Origin: Halorubrum sp. BOL3-1
GTDB taxonomy: Archaea > Halobacteriota > Halobacteria > Halobacteriales > Haloferacaceae
Direction of reading: 5' to 3'
Assembly: GCF_004114375.1 (NCBI RefSeq)
Contig: NZ_CP034692.1
Span: 682,001 to 746,000 of the forward strand
DNA: 64,000 nucleotides
A program made the translations under genes and the position numbers. Below the pieces are notes generated by a model, which had not been told where the DNA came from, did no database searches, and was given only the letters and a program-made list of their open reading frames with translations. Positions 53,321 through 62,642 of the stretch are shown here, in pieces. How positions within the stretch are numbered: position 1 is the first letter of the stretch; each line of letters opens with the position of its first letter.

Positions 53321-54673
53321 CTACTCGTCGAACGGGTTCGTCAGCTCGACCGTCTCCTCGCGGTCGGGACCGACGCCGACGGCGTAAATGGGGGTGTCGA
53401 TCTCGTCGGCGACGAACTCCAAGTACTCGCGGGCGGCCTCGGGGAGGGCGTCGTATCCCGCCTCGGCGACCGCAGCCGAGTCGAACTCCTCCCACGTGTC
53501 GAGCTCAGCGAACACCGGCTCGCAGCGCTCCCAGCGCTCCGTCGTGGTGGGGACGGTGTCGACCGTTTCACCCTCGAGCTCGTAGCTCGTACACACCTTC
53601 AGCTCGTCGAGTCCGGCGAGCACGTCGACGTGGTTGACGGCGACGCCGGTGAACCCGGAGACGCGCGCGGCGTGGCGGAGCATGGGGAGGTCGAGCCAGC
53701 CGATTCTGCGGGGACGTCCGGTGACCGTTCCGAACTCGCCGCCCTTCTCGCGGATCTCGTCCGCGAGCGCCTCCTCGTCGGCGTCGCCGTCGAGTTCGGT
53801 CGGAAGCGGTCCCTCACCGACCCGCGAGAGGTACGACTTCACGATGCCGACGACCTCGCCGTCGCCGACTTTCGTCACGCCGAGCCCGGAGCCGACGGCC
53901 GCGCCGCCGGCGGTCGGGTTCGAGGAGGTGACGAACGGGTAGTTCCCGTGGTCGACGTCGATGTGCGTCCCCTGTGCGCCCTCGAAGAGGATCTCGTCGC
54001 CGTCGGCGTGGCGGCGGTGGAGGTAGTCGGAGCAGTTGACGGTCACCCCCTCGTCGGCGAGGCGCTCACCGATGGCGGCGAACTCCTCGTGGAGCGCGTC
54101 GACGTCGAACGCCGCGGCGCGGTCGTCTCCTGATAGGTCGAGTCCGTACACGTCCTCGACGAGCGCGCGCTTCTGCGGGACGGCGTACTCCAGCTTCTCG
54201 CGGAGCACCGCCGGATCGAGCAGGTCAGCGACCCGGATCCCGCGGCGGCCGGCCTTGTCCTCGTAGGTCGGACCGATACCGCGGCCGGTCGTGCCGACCT
54301 CGTCGCCGGCGTCGTCGTCCGCCTTGATTTCCTCTTCGATTCCGTCCAGCACGCGGTGGTACGGCAGGATGACGTGCGCGCGGCGAGCGATCCGGACGTC
54401 GGGGTCCAGTCCCCGCTCGCGGAGGTCGTCGATCTCCGAGAACAGCGTCTTCGGGTTGACGACGCAGCCGTTCCCGAGGACGCCGACGGTCCCGCGGACT
54501 GCGCCGCTGGGAACCAAGGATAGCTTGTACTCCGCGCCGCCCTCAACGACGGTGTGGCCGGCGTTGTCGCCGCCCTGATAACGGACTACGACGTCCGCGT
54601 CCCCTCCCCACCGGTCGACGAGCGCGCCCTTGCCCTCGTCGCCGAGCTGGGAGCCGACGATGGTGAGTGTCAT
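53321..54673 (-). CDS. purA: adenylosuccinate synthetase
   Basis: A 450-residue enzyme joining IMP and aspartate with GTP hydrolysis in AMP synthesis. MTLTIVGSQLGDEGKGALVD carries the N-terminal GDEGKG signature with the catalytic Asp. GRGIGPTYEDKAGRRGIRV is the second signature (IMP loop), and EGAQGTHIDVDHGNYPFVTS the third. VNHVDVLAGLDELKVC binds guanine. ATG 54673 matches the conserved start; an in-frame upstream ATG at 54736 is too early. Complete and ordinary. Confidence 0.97.
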   Translation of the reverse strand: MTLTIVGSQLGDEGKGALVDRWGGDADVVVRYQGGDNAGHTVVEGGAEYKLSLVPSGAVRGTVGVLGNGCVVNPKTLFSEIDDLRERGLDPDVRIARRAHVILPYHRVLDGIEEEIKADDDAGDEVGTTGRGIGPTYEDKAGRRGIRVADLLDPAVLREKLEYAVPQKRALVEDVYGLDLSGDDRAAAFDVDALHEEFAAIGERLADEGVTVNCSDYLHRRHADGDEILFEGAQGTHIDVDHGNYPFVTSSNPTAGGAAVGSGLGVTKVGDGEVVGIVKSYLSRVGEGPLPTELDGDADEEALADEIREKGGEFGTVTGRPRRIGWLDLPMLRHAARVSGFTGVAVNHVDVLAGLDELKVCTSYELEGETVDTVPTTTERWERCEPVFAELDTWEEFDSAAVAEAGYDALPEAAREYLEFVADEIDTPIYAVGVGPDREETVELTNPFDE

Positions 54674-54966
54674 ACGACCTGCCGATTCCCCGCGAGGGGT
54701 AAAACCGATTACGGTCTGCGACCGCGAGGACACCACGTTCGTGGACTATTAAATAAACACACCGCAAAGAATAGGCTCGTTCGTGTATTCTCACCCGTTC
54801 GCCCGCATCAGTCCCCTCGCGATCGTCCGTCGCGATTCGGTCGCGAACCACCGTGTCGCGATCGAACACGTTAACTACTATCACGTCAAATGAACGGATC
54901 TGGAAACTCGTTTTCCCGCCGCCGACAGCAACTTTTAAACAGGGGCACGACGAGTTAACATGTGGC

Positions 54967-55272
54967 ATGATAGATCGACTAGAGAAAGAGGTAGACATGC
55001 TGGAACGTCACCTCCAGGTCCTGCGGATGGTCATCGAAAACGAGCCGATCGGCATCGTGAAGATGTCGAACGAGACCGGCTACCCGCATCACAAGGTCCG
55101 GTACTCGCTGCGCGTCCTCGAAGAGGAGAACCTCATCGAGCCGTCCAGTCAGGGCGCGATCACCACGGAGCGGACCTTCGAGTTCGTCGACGAGTTGGAC
55201 GAGAAGCTCGACGAAACGGTCGAGAAGCTCGGTTCCATGCGGATCGACGACGCTGCCGAACTCGAGAACTGA
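54967..55272 (+). CDS. conserved haloarchaeal winged-helix-like protein
   Basis: A 101-residue protein: a short N-terminal helix (LEKEVDMLERHLQVLRMV), then a winged helix (GIVKMSNETGYPHHKVRYSL, RVLEEENLIEPSSQGAITT) and a C-terminal acidic helix. ATG 54967 is 8 bp after another possible start region; the compact form is favoured. Probably a conserved chromosomal DNA-binding protein; targets unknown. Confidence 0.75.
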   Translation: MIDRLEKEVDMLERHLQVLRMVIENEPIGIVKMSNETGYPHHKVRYSLRVLEEENLIEPSSQGAITTERTFEFVDELDEKLDETVEKLGSMRIDDAAELEN

Positions 55273-55355
55273 CCCCGATTTCGACTTCGCCCGCCGACGC
55301 TCGCATCGCGTTTTCTCTCCGCGCGCAGCCGTGAACACAAGACGCTTGGCGACGG

Positions 55356-57647
55356 CTACAGGTCAGGGACCGTCATGTGGAACCCGCCGTCGCGCGCCTC
55401 GACGAGACACAGGTGGAACCCCTGCTTGCGCGAGAGCTTCACGAAGCTCGCCCGCTTCGACCGACTGAACAGACCGCCGCCGACCGCGTCGCTCGCGGTC
55501 TCTAACGCGCCCGGCTCGAAGAAGCTCTCCGTCACCGCGAACGCGCCGGCGAACGTCCCGTTCGACCCCGCGATGTCGCGTCCGTTGCCGACGAGCGACT
55601 CCAGCGTCCCCTCGGGCGTCGGGTCGCGGCTGTCGTTCAGGTCGGCCACGAACAGCGGGTGGCCCATCCGGTCGCGCAACACGAGGTCGAACGTCCGCTG
55701 CTCGCGGGTTTCCTCGCCGTCCTCACGGGTTTTGACCGACACCGTCCCGCCGATCTCGGCGCGGTCGACCTCGGGGAGCGCGTCATAGAGGTCTCGGAGC
55801 GTCCCCTCGTTACCGGTCCCGTGGACCTCGAACGGGAGGTCCTCGACGAGCCAGCGGGTGAACCCGTACTCGATGGTGTCCGCTAAGAACTCCTCGAACG
55901 GTCGCCCGTCCACCGAGAGCCCGTCGGTCTCGAAGCTCGTGTGGTGTTCGACCCGAAGGTTCTCGCGGAGCGTGTCGCGGTCGACGCTCTCCCCGTGGGC
56001 GTCGGCCAGCGTCGCCCCCTCTTTCGAGTCGTACCTGATGAACAGGTTCGTCCCGTTCCGCGCCTCGGCGGGCGTGAGCGTCCGCTCCGCGTCCGGAAGC
56101 CGCTCTTTCGCGTTCGAGAGCTCGCGGCGGAGCCGGTCGCGCTCCTCCCTGATGTCGTCGGTCTCGGCTTCGAGGCGCTCGACCTCGCCGGCCAGTTTGT
56201 CGCGCTCCGTCTCGATCTCGTCGCGCTCGGCCGCCAGTCGGTCGCGTTCGTCCGCGAGCGACTGCCGCTCCGTCTCGGTCTCCTCTAAGGCCGCTTCGAG
56301 CTTCCGGACTCGTTCGGGGTCCGCACCGCTCGCCGCGTCGCTGGTGTCGCGCTTCGAGACGGCCGACGGCGTCGACGCCGACTGTTCGGTCGAGCGCGGC
56401 GACGGCGACCCGCCCTTCGACCCCGACTCGCTCCGTCCGGAGCGACTGCGTTCGTCGGCCGACCGAGCGCGCTGCGACGACGCGGCGCGGCGGCCGTCTT
56501 CCGCTCTGGGCTCGTCGCCCGCTTCGGCGGGGTCAAGCGCCGGGATAGACTTCTGCTCGCGCCACTCGGCCTCCTCGGAGAAGACGTCCTCGGAGTCGGG
56601 AACGTCGGGGGCATCGGCGGTGTCAGGGGGGTCCGGATCGCCGCCCTGCGAGTCGACGGGACCCGGAGCCGCGGCGTCGCCGGTCGTGTCGGCGTCCCCG
56701 ATCCGGACCGCGTCCCGACCGGACTCGGTACCAGCTCCCGAGGTCGTTCCGGCCGCTTCGGCGCCGTCGTCCGGGACGCTCCCGTCGTCGGCGCCGATCG
56801 AGCGGTCCGCCGCCGGCTCGTCGGACCGGGCCGACGCCGTCGGGTCGCCGTCTCGACCGGTGTTCGGTGCGGGATCGACCGCGCTCGCGGGGGCGTCGGC
56901 GTCGCCTTCGTCCGTCGTCCCCGCCTCGTCGGTGCTCGTCGTCCCGCCGTTGTCCGTCGTCTCGGGGCCGCTCCCGACGTCTCCCGTCCCGTCGGCCGTC
57001 GCTTCGTCCGCGTCGTTCGCGGTCCCGGGACCGGCCGGGGTAGCGGAGTCGGTCGGGTCGCTCGTCTCGGTCGTCTCGACCGGGTCGGCGGCGCCCGAGT
57101 CGCCCGCACCCTCCGGGAGCGGGCGGACGTCGAGGCCGACCTCGTACACGGTGTAGATGCCGACCTCGTCGGCGGCGAGGTCGAACGCCTCGTCGCCGGT
57201 TTCGAGCCGCCCGGCGTTCCCGACGTACGCCGCAGCCATCGACTCGCCGCCCGTGTACGCGACGTAGTAGTCGCCGGAGAGGATGTTCTCTGACAGTTCG
57301 ATGTAGCCGGTGAACCCACCCTGCGATAGCTTGCGGTCGGCCTCAGTCAGCGGCGTGTCGTTGGTGTAGTACTTCGCCCGCGGCTCGCCGCCCAACTCCT
57401 GCATCGCGAAGAGCACGGGGAGCGCCTCGGCCGGGGCCCGGTAGACGGTCCCCGAGGCGTCGGCGAAGGCGTCGAGCGTCCCGTCGACGACGCCGACGAC
57501 CTGCCCGTCGACGAGGAACAGCCAGCCGGCGCCGTCCGTCGCAGCGCCGGAAAACCCGTCGCTGACGATCCGTCCGAGTCCCGCGAACCCGTCGGAGAAC
57601 GAGCGGTCGTCCCACTCGTCGATCGCTTCCCGTCGCTGTGCGTCCAT
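55356..57647 (-). CDS. DUF7527-like protein with coiled coil
   Basis: A 763-residue protein. Residues about 1-175 form a conserved domain (GWLFLVDGQVVGVVDGTLDA, YTNDTPLTEADRKLSQGGF, GDYYVAYTGGESMAAAYVG). Residues about 180-440 are a disordered Ala/Asp/Glu/Thr linker. About 445-530 is a coiled coil (ETERQSLADERDRLAAERDE). The C-terminal 230 residues are alpha/beta (NLFIRYDSKEGATLADAHGE, RTFDLVLRDRMGHPLFVADL). I recall the family as DUF7527; the C-terminal part looks nuclease-like but I see no certain catalytic set. Confidence 0.7.
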   Translation of the reverse strand: MDAQRREAIDEWDDRSFSDGFAGLGRIVSDGFSGAATDGAGWLFLVDGQVVGVVDGTLDAFADASGTVYRAPAEALPVLFAMQELGGEPRAKYYTNDTPLTEADRKLSQGGFTGYIELSENILSGDYYVAYTGGESMAAAYVGNAGRLETGDEAFDLAADEVGIYTVYEVGLDVRPLPEGAGDSGAADPVETTETSDPTDSATPAGPGTANDADEATADGTGDVGSGPETTDNGGTTSTDEAGTTDEGDADAPASAVDPAPNTGRDGDPTASARSDEPAADRSIGADDGSVPDDGAEAAGTTSGAGTESGRDAVRIGDADTTGDAAAPGPVDSQGGDPDPPDTADAPDVPDSEDVFSEEAEWREQKSIPALDPAEAGDEPRAEDGRRAASSQRARSADERSRSGRSESGSKGGSPSPRSTEQSASTPSAVSKRDTSDAASGADPERVRKLEAALEETETERQSLADERDRLAAERDEIETERDKLAGEVERLEAETDDIREERDRLRRELSNAKERLPDAERTLTPAEARNGTNLFIRYDSKEGATLADAHGESVDRDTLRENLRVEHHTSFETDGLSVDGRPFEEFLADTIEYGFTRWLVEDLPFEVHGTGNEGTLRDLYDALPEVDRAEIGGTVSVKTREDGEETREQRTFDLVLRDRMGHPLFVADLNDSRDPTPEGTLESLVGNGRDIAGSNGTFAGAFAVTESFFEPGALETASDAVGGGLFSRSKRASFVKLSRKQGFHLCLVEARDGGFHMTVPDL

Positions 57648-57744
57648 CCTTAGGGGTATGTCGCCAGCACCGACCCAAATACCTTCCGAAGCGTGAGACG
57701 GCCGTCTGACACCGAGAGCGGCCGACCGGTCCCGTCGGTCCCGC

Positions 57745-58218
57745 TCACCGACCGGCGACGGCGTCGATCGCCTCCCGCCCGAGGTCGACGACGTCCTCCG
57801 GGAGGTCGCTCGCCGTCAGCTCCGCCGGGGTGTACCAGTCCCACCGGTCCGGGTCGACCTCGTCGTCGCCGTCGGGGGATACTTCGCGGGAGTCGACCCG
57901 CGCGTAATAGAGGTGATCGACGTGCTGGTGCCCGACCGATCCGTCCTCGTGGACGTTGATGTCGTGGAGCATGAGATGGGCCGGCTCCGGGAGGCCGCGG
58001 GTGTTCGGTCCCGTGATCGACGACTCCGTCGCGACCAGCTCGGCCCGCAGCCCCGTCTCCTCGCGGACCTCGCGTATCGCCGCCTCGTGCGGGAGTTCGT
58101 CGCGGTCGACGTGGCCGCCGGGCGGCAGCCGAATGCCGAGCCGCTCGTGTTCGTGAAGGGCGGTCGCCCCGTCGTTGACGACGTACGTCGTCGCCGTGAA
58201 GTGCCGCGTCGTCTCCAT
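57745..58218 (-). CDS. NUDIX hydrolase
   Basis: A 157-residue hydrolase of nucleoside-diphosphate-linked compounds. The Nudix box is complete from G34: GGHVDRDELPHEAAIREVRE followed by ETGL (G-x5-E-x7-REUxEExGU). The ends add beta strands with HHLYYARV-like text (HVDHLYYARVDSREV). Substrate cannot be predicted. Confidence 0.9.
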   Translation of the reverse strand: METTRHFTATTYVVNDGATALHEHERLGIRLPPGGHVDRDELPHEAAIREVREETGLRAELVATESSITGPNTRGLPEPAHLMLHDINVHEDGSVGHQHVDHLYYARVDSREVSPDGDDEVDPDRWDWYTPAELTASDLPEDVVDLGREAIDAVAGR

Positions 58219-58328
58219 GCGTTCGGGTGACGGCGCGTCGTCTTCGCGGTTTCGGATCGCGTCGGCGCACGGGGGCGGACGCTCCCCGGACGCGAAGAGC
58301 TTTCAGACGGCCGAGCGACGCACGCCTT

Positions 58329-58835
58329 ATGCCACCCGTCAACGCTGACGACCTGTCGTGGACGACCCCGGAGACCGAGAACGGGAAGTGGCGGCGGAAG
58401 CAGCTGGGTGAGGCCGCCAACGGCGACGCGCTCGGCTGTAGCCTCTACGAGCTCCCGCCGGGCGAGCGCTCGTGGCCGTACCACTATCACACCGCCAACG
58501 AGGAGGCCCTGTACGTCCTCGCCGGCGAGGGGACGCTGCGGCTCGACGGGGAGGCCCATCCGCTCCGACCGGGCGAGTACGCCGCGTTCCCGGCCGACGA
58601 GTCCGGCGCCCACCGCGTCGTGAACGACGGCGACGCGACGCTCCGATATCTCGTCGTCTCGACGATGCGCGAGCCGGAGGTGACGGTGTATCCGGACTCC
58701 GAGAAGCTCGGCGTGTACGTCGGGTCGCCGCCCGGCGGGCGCGAGTCGCGCTCGCTGGAGGGGTACTATCGGGTCGACGACGACGTCGGCTACTGGGCGG
58801 ACGAGGCGAACGGAGCGGACGGATCGGCCGAATAG
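58329..58835 (+). CDS. cupin-domain protein
   Basis: A 168-residue single-cupin protein. Motif 1 is WPYHYHTANEEALYVLAGEG (H-x-H-x-E), motif 2 is PGEYAAFPADESGAHRVVN with the last His. The C-terminal tail (EVTVYPDSEKLGVYVGSPPG) matches a branch often annotated as sugar-binding or dioxygenase-like cupins. ATG 58329 follows a leaderless-type promoter; divergent from the Nudix gene. Confidence 0.85.
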   Translation: MPPVNADDLSWTTPETENGKWRRKQLGEAANGDALGCSLYELPPGERSWPYHYHTANEEALYVLAGEGTLRLDGEAHPLRPGEYAAFPADESGAHRVVNDGDATLRYLVVSTMREPEVTVYPDSEKLGVYVGSPPGGRESRSLEGYYRVDDDVGYWADEANGADGSAE

Positions 58836-58866
58836 ACACCAATCGAAGGCGCGGACGACGGCGCGA

Positions 58867-59844
58867 TCAGTTCAGCGCGACGGAGTCCTCGGCTTCGAGC
58901 AGCTCGTGGTACCGGTTCCGGATTGTGACCTCGCTGATGTTCGCGACCTCGCTGACCTCGCTTTGGGTCACCTTCTCGTTGACGAGCAGCGAGGCGGCGT
59001 AGACCGCGGCGGCGGCGAGTCCGACCGGCGACTTCCCGGAGTGGATCCCCTGTTCCTTCGCGGTGTCGAGCAGGCTGCGGGCGCGGCGCTCGGCCTCGTC
59101 GGAGAGGCCCAGGTCGGAGGCGAACCGCGGCACGTAGCTCTCGGGGTCGGCGGGCTGGATCTCCAGTTTCAGCTCGCGGACGACGTAGCGGTACGTCCGG
59201 GCGATCTCGTCTTTCTCGACCCGGGAGACGCCCGCGATCTCGTCGAGGCTCCGCGGCGTTCCCGCCTGCCGAGCGGCGGCGTACAGCGACGACGTCGAGA
59301 CGCCCTCGATGGAGCGGCCGGGGAGCAGGTCCTCGTCGAGCGCGCGGCGGTAGATGACGGAGGCGGTCTCGCGGACGTTGTCGGGGAGACCGAGCGCGCT
59401 CGCCATGCGGTCGATCTCACCGAGCGCCTGCTTGAGGTTGCGCTCCTTGGAGTCGCGGGTGCGGAACCGCTCGTTCCACGTCCGCAGCCGCTGCATCTTC
59501 TCGCGCTGGCGGCTGGAGAGCGACTTACCGTAGGCGTCCTTGTCCTGCCAGCCGATGTTCGTCGACAGCCCCTTGTCGTGCATCATGTTCGTCGTCGGGG
59601 CCCCCACCCGGGACTTGTTGTCCTTCTCCTTGGAGTCGAACGCGCGCCACTCAGGTCCGCGGTCGATCTCGTCCTCCTCGACGACGAGCCCGCAGTCGAC
59701 GCAGACCGTCTCGCCGTGTTCCGTGTCGCTCGCTAACTGCCCGCCGCACTCCGGGCACTGTAGCTCTTCTTCCTCGGATTCCGACTCTGTCTCGCTCTCG
59801 TCGTCGACGTGCTCCGTCGTGTACGTTCGAAGGTTCTCGCTCAT
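58867..59844 (-). CDS. tfb: transcription initiation factor TFB
   Basis: A 325-residue TFIIB homologue. The acidic N-terminus is followed by the zinc ribbon CPECGGQLASDTEHGETVCV with DC, the B-finger/linker (GPEWRAFDSKEKDNKSRVGA) and two cyclin repeats (ALGEIDRMASALGLPDNVRE, ...; LGLSDEAERRARSLLDTAKE, ...). The last helix carries the BRE-contacting HTH VTQSEVSEVANISEVTIRNR. Haloarchaea have many TFBs; this one has a perfect palindrome over its start site. Confidence 0.96.
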   Translation of the reverse strand: MSENLRTYTTEHVDDESETESESEEEELQCPECGGQLASDTEHGETVCVDCGLVVEEDEIDRGPEWRAFDSKEKDNKSRVGAPTTNMMHDKGLSTNIGWQDKDAYGKSLSSRQREKMQRLRTWNERFRTRDSKERNLKQALGEIDRMASALGLPDNVRETASVIYRRALDEDLLPGRSIEGVSTSSLYAAARQAGTPRSLDEIAGVSRVEKDEIARTYRYVVRELKLEIQPADPESYVPRFASDLGLSDEAERRARSLLDTAKEQGIHSGKSPVGLAAAAVYAASLLVNEKVTQSEVSEVANISEVTIRNRYHELLEAEDSVALN

Positions 59845-59904
59845 TGGTTTAGTGCGTGGAAGGAACAACGAAACCGAGAGACGATTCTCGTTGTTTTCCT
59901 CACC

Positions 59905-59923
59905 CTTAGGTAAGCGACCTAAG
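59905..59923. promoter_or_regulatory. palindrome at the tfb transcription start
   Basis: CTTAGGTAAGCGACCTAAG has perfect 7-bp arms (CTTAGGT/ACCTAAG). On the tfb strand it lies directly downstream of a TATA-like TTTAAATA (59924-59931), where the start site is expected. It shares TTAGG/CCTAA arms with the iron-type operators but with a 7-bp, not 4-bp, centre. The rest of the 310-bp gap (59845-60154) shows no gene. Confidence 0.6.
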
Positions 59924-60154
59924 TATTTAAATGTTTGTGTATCTGATGTCTCGGAGACACGGCCAAAAACACCGTGTAAAACCCTGTACAATTCGGGATT
60001 AGTGATACGGAGTGCGGAACAGAGACGAGAACCGAACTGACGCGGTTTGAGCGTGGGTGTGATATATAACCGTTTCGCGATCCGTCGCGGTCCCGGATCC
60101 GCTCGCAGTTCCGCGAGGACAACCGCTTTGAGCGTCGCCCGAGCAGGGTGACAC

Positions 60155-61339
60155 GTGAACCGAACGCGACTCGACGACCGCCTGGCCGACCTCGACGCGG
60201 ACGGCTACCTGATCGACGCCTCGCAGGACGACGCCAACCAGCTCTACCTCTCCGGGTTCACCGGTCCCGACCCGTTCCTCACGCTGTACGCCGACGGCGA
60301 GGTCCACGTCCTCGTCGGCGGCTTGGAGTACGGTCGCGCGAAGGCGGAGGCGACGGCTGACACCGTCGAACGCCACGCCGACTACGACTACGAGTACGGC
60401 GGCCGAGAGGCCCGAAACGACATGTACGCCCGGTTCGTCCGCGACAAGGGCGTCGAGTCCGTCTCGATGCCGCCACGCGGGCCGATCGGCACGGCGGACG
60501 CCCTCCGCGAGCGCGGCGTCGACGTCGCGGTCGACACGGACGACAGGCTTCGGGAAGTCCGTGCGGTGAAGACCGACGACGAAATCGACGAGATCCGCGA
60601 GGCGCAGCGCGCCAACGAGGCGGCGATGCGCGCCGCCGAGGACCTGATCGCCGGCGCCGACGTGGCGGACGGGGACGCCGCCGCGGGCGACGTCGACCCG
60701 GGCGTCCTGATTCACGAGGGCGAACCCCTCACGAGCGAGCGCGTCGCGGAGGAGATCGAGGTGACCCTCCTGCGCCACGGCTGCGCGCTCGACGAGACGA
60801 TCGTCGCCGGCGGCGCGCAGGCCGCGGACCCACACGACCGCGGTTCCGGACCGCTCCGGGCGGACGAGGCGATCATCGTCGACATCTTTCCGCGGTCGAA
60901 GGCGACGAAGTACAACGCCGACATGACGCGGACGCTCTGCGTCGGCGAGCCGAGCGAGACGCTCCGCGAGTGGTACGACCTCACCGAGTGCGCCCTCGAC
61001 GCCGCGCTCGACGCGGTCGAACCCGGCGCCACGGGCGAGGACGTCCACGCCGCCGCCTGTGAGGTGTACGAGGAGGCGGGCGAACCCACCTTTCGGACCG
61101 ACCCCGAGACGGAGACGGGGTTCATCCACTCGACCGGCCACGGCATCGGTCTCGCCGTCCACGAGTCGCCGCGGCTCGCGAGCGGCGGCGAGGAGCTGGA
61201 GCCGGGCCACGTGGTCACCGTCGAACCGGGGCTCTACGACCCCGAGGTCGGCGGCGTCCGGATCGAGGACCTCGTCGTCGTCACCGAGGACGGGTACGAG
61301 AACCTCACCGACTACCCGATCCGGTTCGCGGCCGAGTGA
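60155..61339 (+). CDS. M24 family Xaa-Pro peptidase
   Basis: A 394-residue metallopeptidase of the creatinase/prolidase fold, starting at GTG. The N-terminal creatinase-like domain (DANQLYLSGFTGPDPFLTLY) precedes the catalytic domain. The metal ligands are the Asp in VDIFPRSKATKYNADMTRTL, His in STGHGIGLAVHESPRL, and Glu in VTVEPGLYDPEVGGVRIEDL. It removes amino acids preceding proline. Confidence 0.92.
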   Translation: MNRTRLDDRLADLDADGYLIDASQDDANQLYLSGFTGPDPFLTLYADGEVHVLVGGLEYGRAKAEATADTVERHADYDYEYGGREARNDMYARFVRDKGVESVSMPPRGPIGTADALRERGVDVAVDTDDRLREVRAVKTDDEIDEIREAQRANEAAMRAAEDLIAGADVADGDAAAGDVDPGVLIHEGEPLTSERVAEEIEVTLLRHGCALDETIVAGGAQAADPHDRGSGPLRADEAIIVDIFPRSKATKYNADMTRTLCVGEPSETLREWYDLTECALDAALDAVEPGATGEDVHAAACEVYEEAGEPTFRTDPETETGFIHSTGHGIGLAVHESPRLASGGEELEPGHVVTVEPGLYDPEVGGVRIEDLVVVTEDGYENLTDYPIRFAAE

Positions 61340-61424
61340 GCCGCCGACGGCGGGCCCTCGGACCCGGGGCGTTCGCCGCGCGACACCCGGTCCGTCTGAC
61401 CGCGATCGGAAGCCGCTTTGACCC

Positions 61425-62627
61425 GTGTCGGGAACGTCGACCGTGAACTGGCGGTACGAACACGTGGCGCTCGCGCTCTGTACGCTCGCGTTCACGGGAA
61501 CGATGGTGGCGCGGCTCGTCGTCAGCCCGCTCGTCCCAGAGATCACGGCGGAGTTCGACGTGACCAACGGCACCGTCGGGCTCGCGCTCAGCGGGATGTG
61601 GCTCACGTACGCGCTGGCGCAGTTCCCCTCCGGCGTCCTCGGGGACCGCTACGGCGAGCGCCGCGTGATCCTCACCGCGGTCGGCGCCACCGCGGTCGCG
61701 TCGATGCTCCTCGCGGCGTCGCCGTCGATGCTCGCGTTCGCGCTGTTCGCGGCCGCGCTCGGCGCGGGAGCGGGACTCCACTACTCGGTCGCGACGGCGT
61801 TCCTCACGCGGCAGTTCGACGACATCGGCCGCGCCGTCGGCGTCCACGTCGCCGGCGGCCCGCTCGCGGGGCTGGCGGCGCCGCCGGCCGCCGCGCTCGT
61901 CGGGTCGCGGTACGGCTGGCGCGCCGGCGTCCTCCTCGGCGCCGCCGTCGCGGCCCCCGTGTTCGTCCTGTTCGCGTGGCGGGTCCGGCCGACCGACCCC
62001 CTCCGTCCAGACCAGCCGATGGGCGAGCGGTTCGCGCTCGGTCCGCTCGTCGAACTGCTCTCGCGCCCCCGTATCCTCTACACGACCGCGTTGGCGACGA
62101 TGGGCGCGTTCACGTGGCAGGCGACCGCCTCCTTCCTCCCGACGTTTCTGGAGGTCGGGACCGGGCTGTCGAGCGCGCTGTCGGCGCTTTTATTCTCGGT
62201 GTACTTCCTCGTCCACGGCGGCACCCAGCCGGTGACCGGGTCGGTGTCCGACCGGATCGGCCGCGACGCCACCACGATGGCGACGATGACTGCGGGCGTC
62301 GTCGGCTACGGGACCCTCGTCGCGGCCGCGACGCTCGACTTGAGGCTACCCGTCACCGTCGCCGGCGTCGGGTTCGTCGGTCTCGCGATGTCGTGGGGCG
62401 CGCCCGTCCAGTCGCGGTTCATGGACCTGCTCTCCGACGAGGAGCGCGGGGCCGGATTCGGGCTCGTTCGGACCGCGTACATGGTCACGGGCGCGTCCGG
62501 CAGCGTCGTCGTCGGGAGCGTCTCCGACGCCGCGGGGTGGCCCGTCGCGTTCGGCCTGCTCGCCTGCGTGATGGCGCTCGGACTGGCGGCGCTGTCGGCG
62601 AACCGGCTGTTCGGGCTGGGGTACTGA
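61425..62627 (+). CDS. MFS transporter
   Basis: A 400-residue permease with about twelve helices, start GTG 61425 (GTG 61443 is possible). The motif between helices 2 and 3 is GVLGDRYGERRVIL (GxxxDRxGRR), and SVSDRIGRDATTM is its second-half counterpart. The first helix has SPLVPEITAEFDVTNGTVG, as in many drug/metabolite exporters. Substrate unknown. Confidence 0.88.
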   Translation: MSGTSTVNWRYEHVALALCTLAFTGTMVARLVVSPLVPEITAEFDVTNGTVGLALSGMWLTYALAQFPSGVLGDRYGERRVILTAVGATAVASMLLAASPSMLAFALFAAALGAGAGLHYSVATAFLTRQFDDIGRAVGVHVAGGPLAGLAAPPAAALVGSRYGWRAGVLLGAAVAAPVFVLFAWRVRPTDPLRPDQPMGERFALGPLVELLSRPRILYTTALATMGAFTWQATASFLPTFLEVGTGLSSALSALLFSVYFLVHGGTQPVTGSVSDRIGRDATTMATMTAGVVGYGTLVAAATLDLRLPVTVAGVGFVGLAMSWGAPVQSRFMDLLSDEERGAGFGLVRTAYMVTGASGSVVVGSVSDAAGWPVAFGLLACVMALGLAALSANRLFGLGY

Positions 62628-62642
62628 CGCGGCCGGCGGACG

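Noticed and set aside
52817-54133. Plus-strand 438-codon frame across the hairpin block and opposite purA
   Set aside because: Half lies in repeat DNA and half is antisense of a perfect purA gene; no domain and no promoter.
55858-57156. Plus-strand 432-codon frame opposite the DUF7527-like gene
   Set aside because: Low-complexity Ser/Val/Ala antisense of the acidic linker; not a protein-like sequence.
59999-61606. Minus-strand 535-codon frame opposite the Xaa-Pro peptidase gene
   Set aside because: The peptidase motifs on the plus strand are complete; the antisense frame has no recognisable domain.
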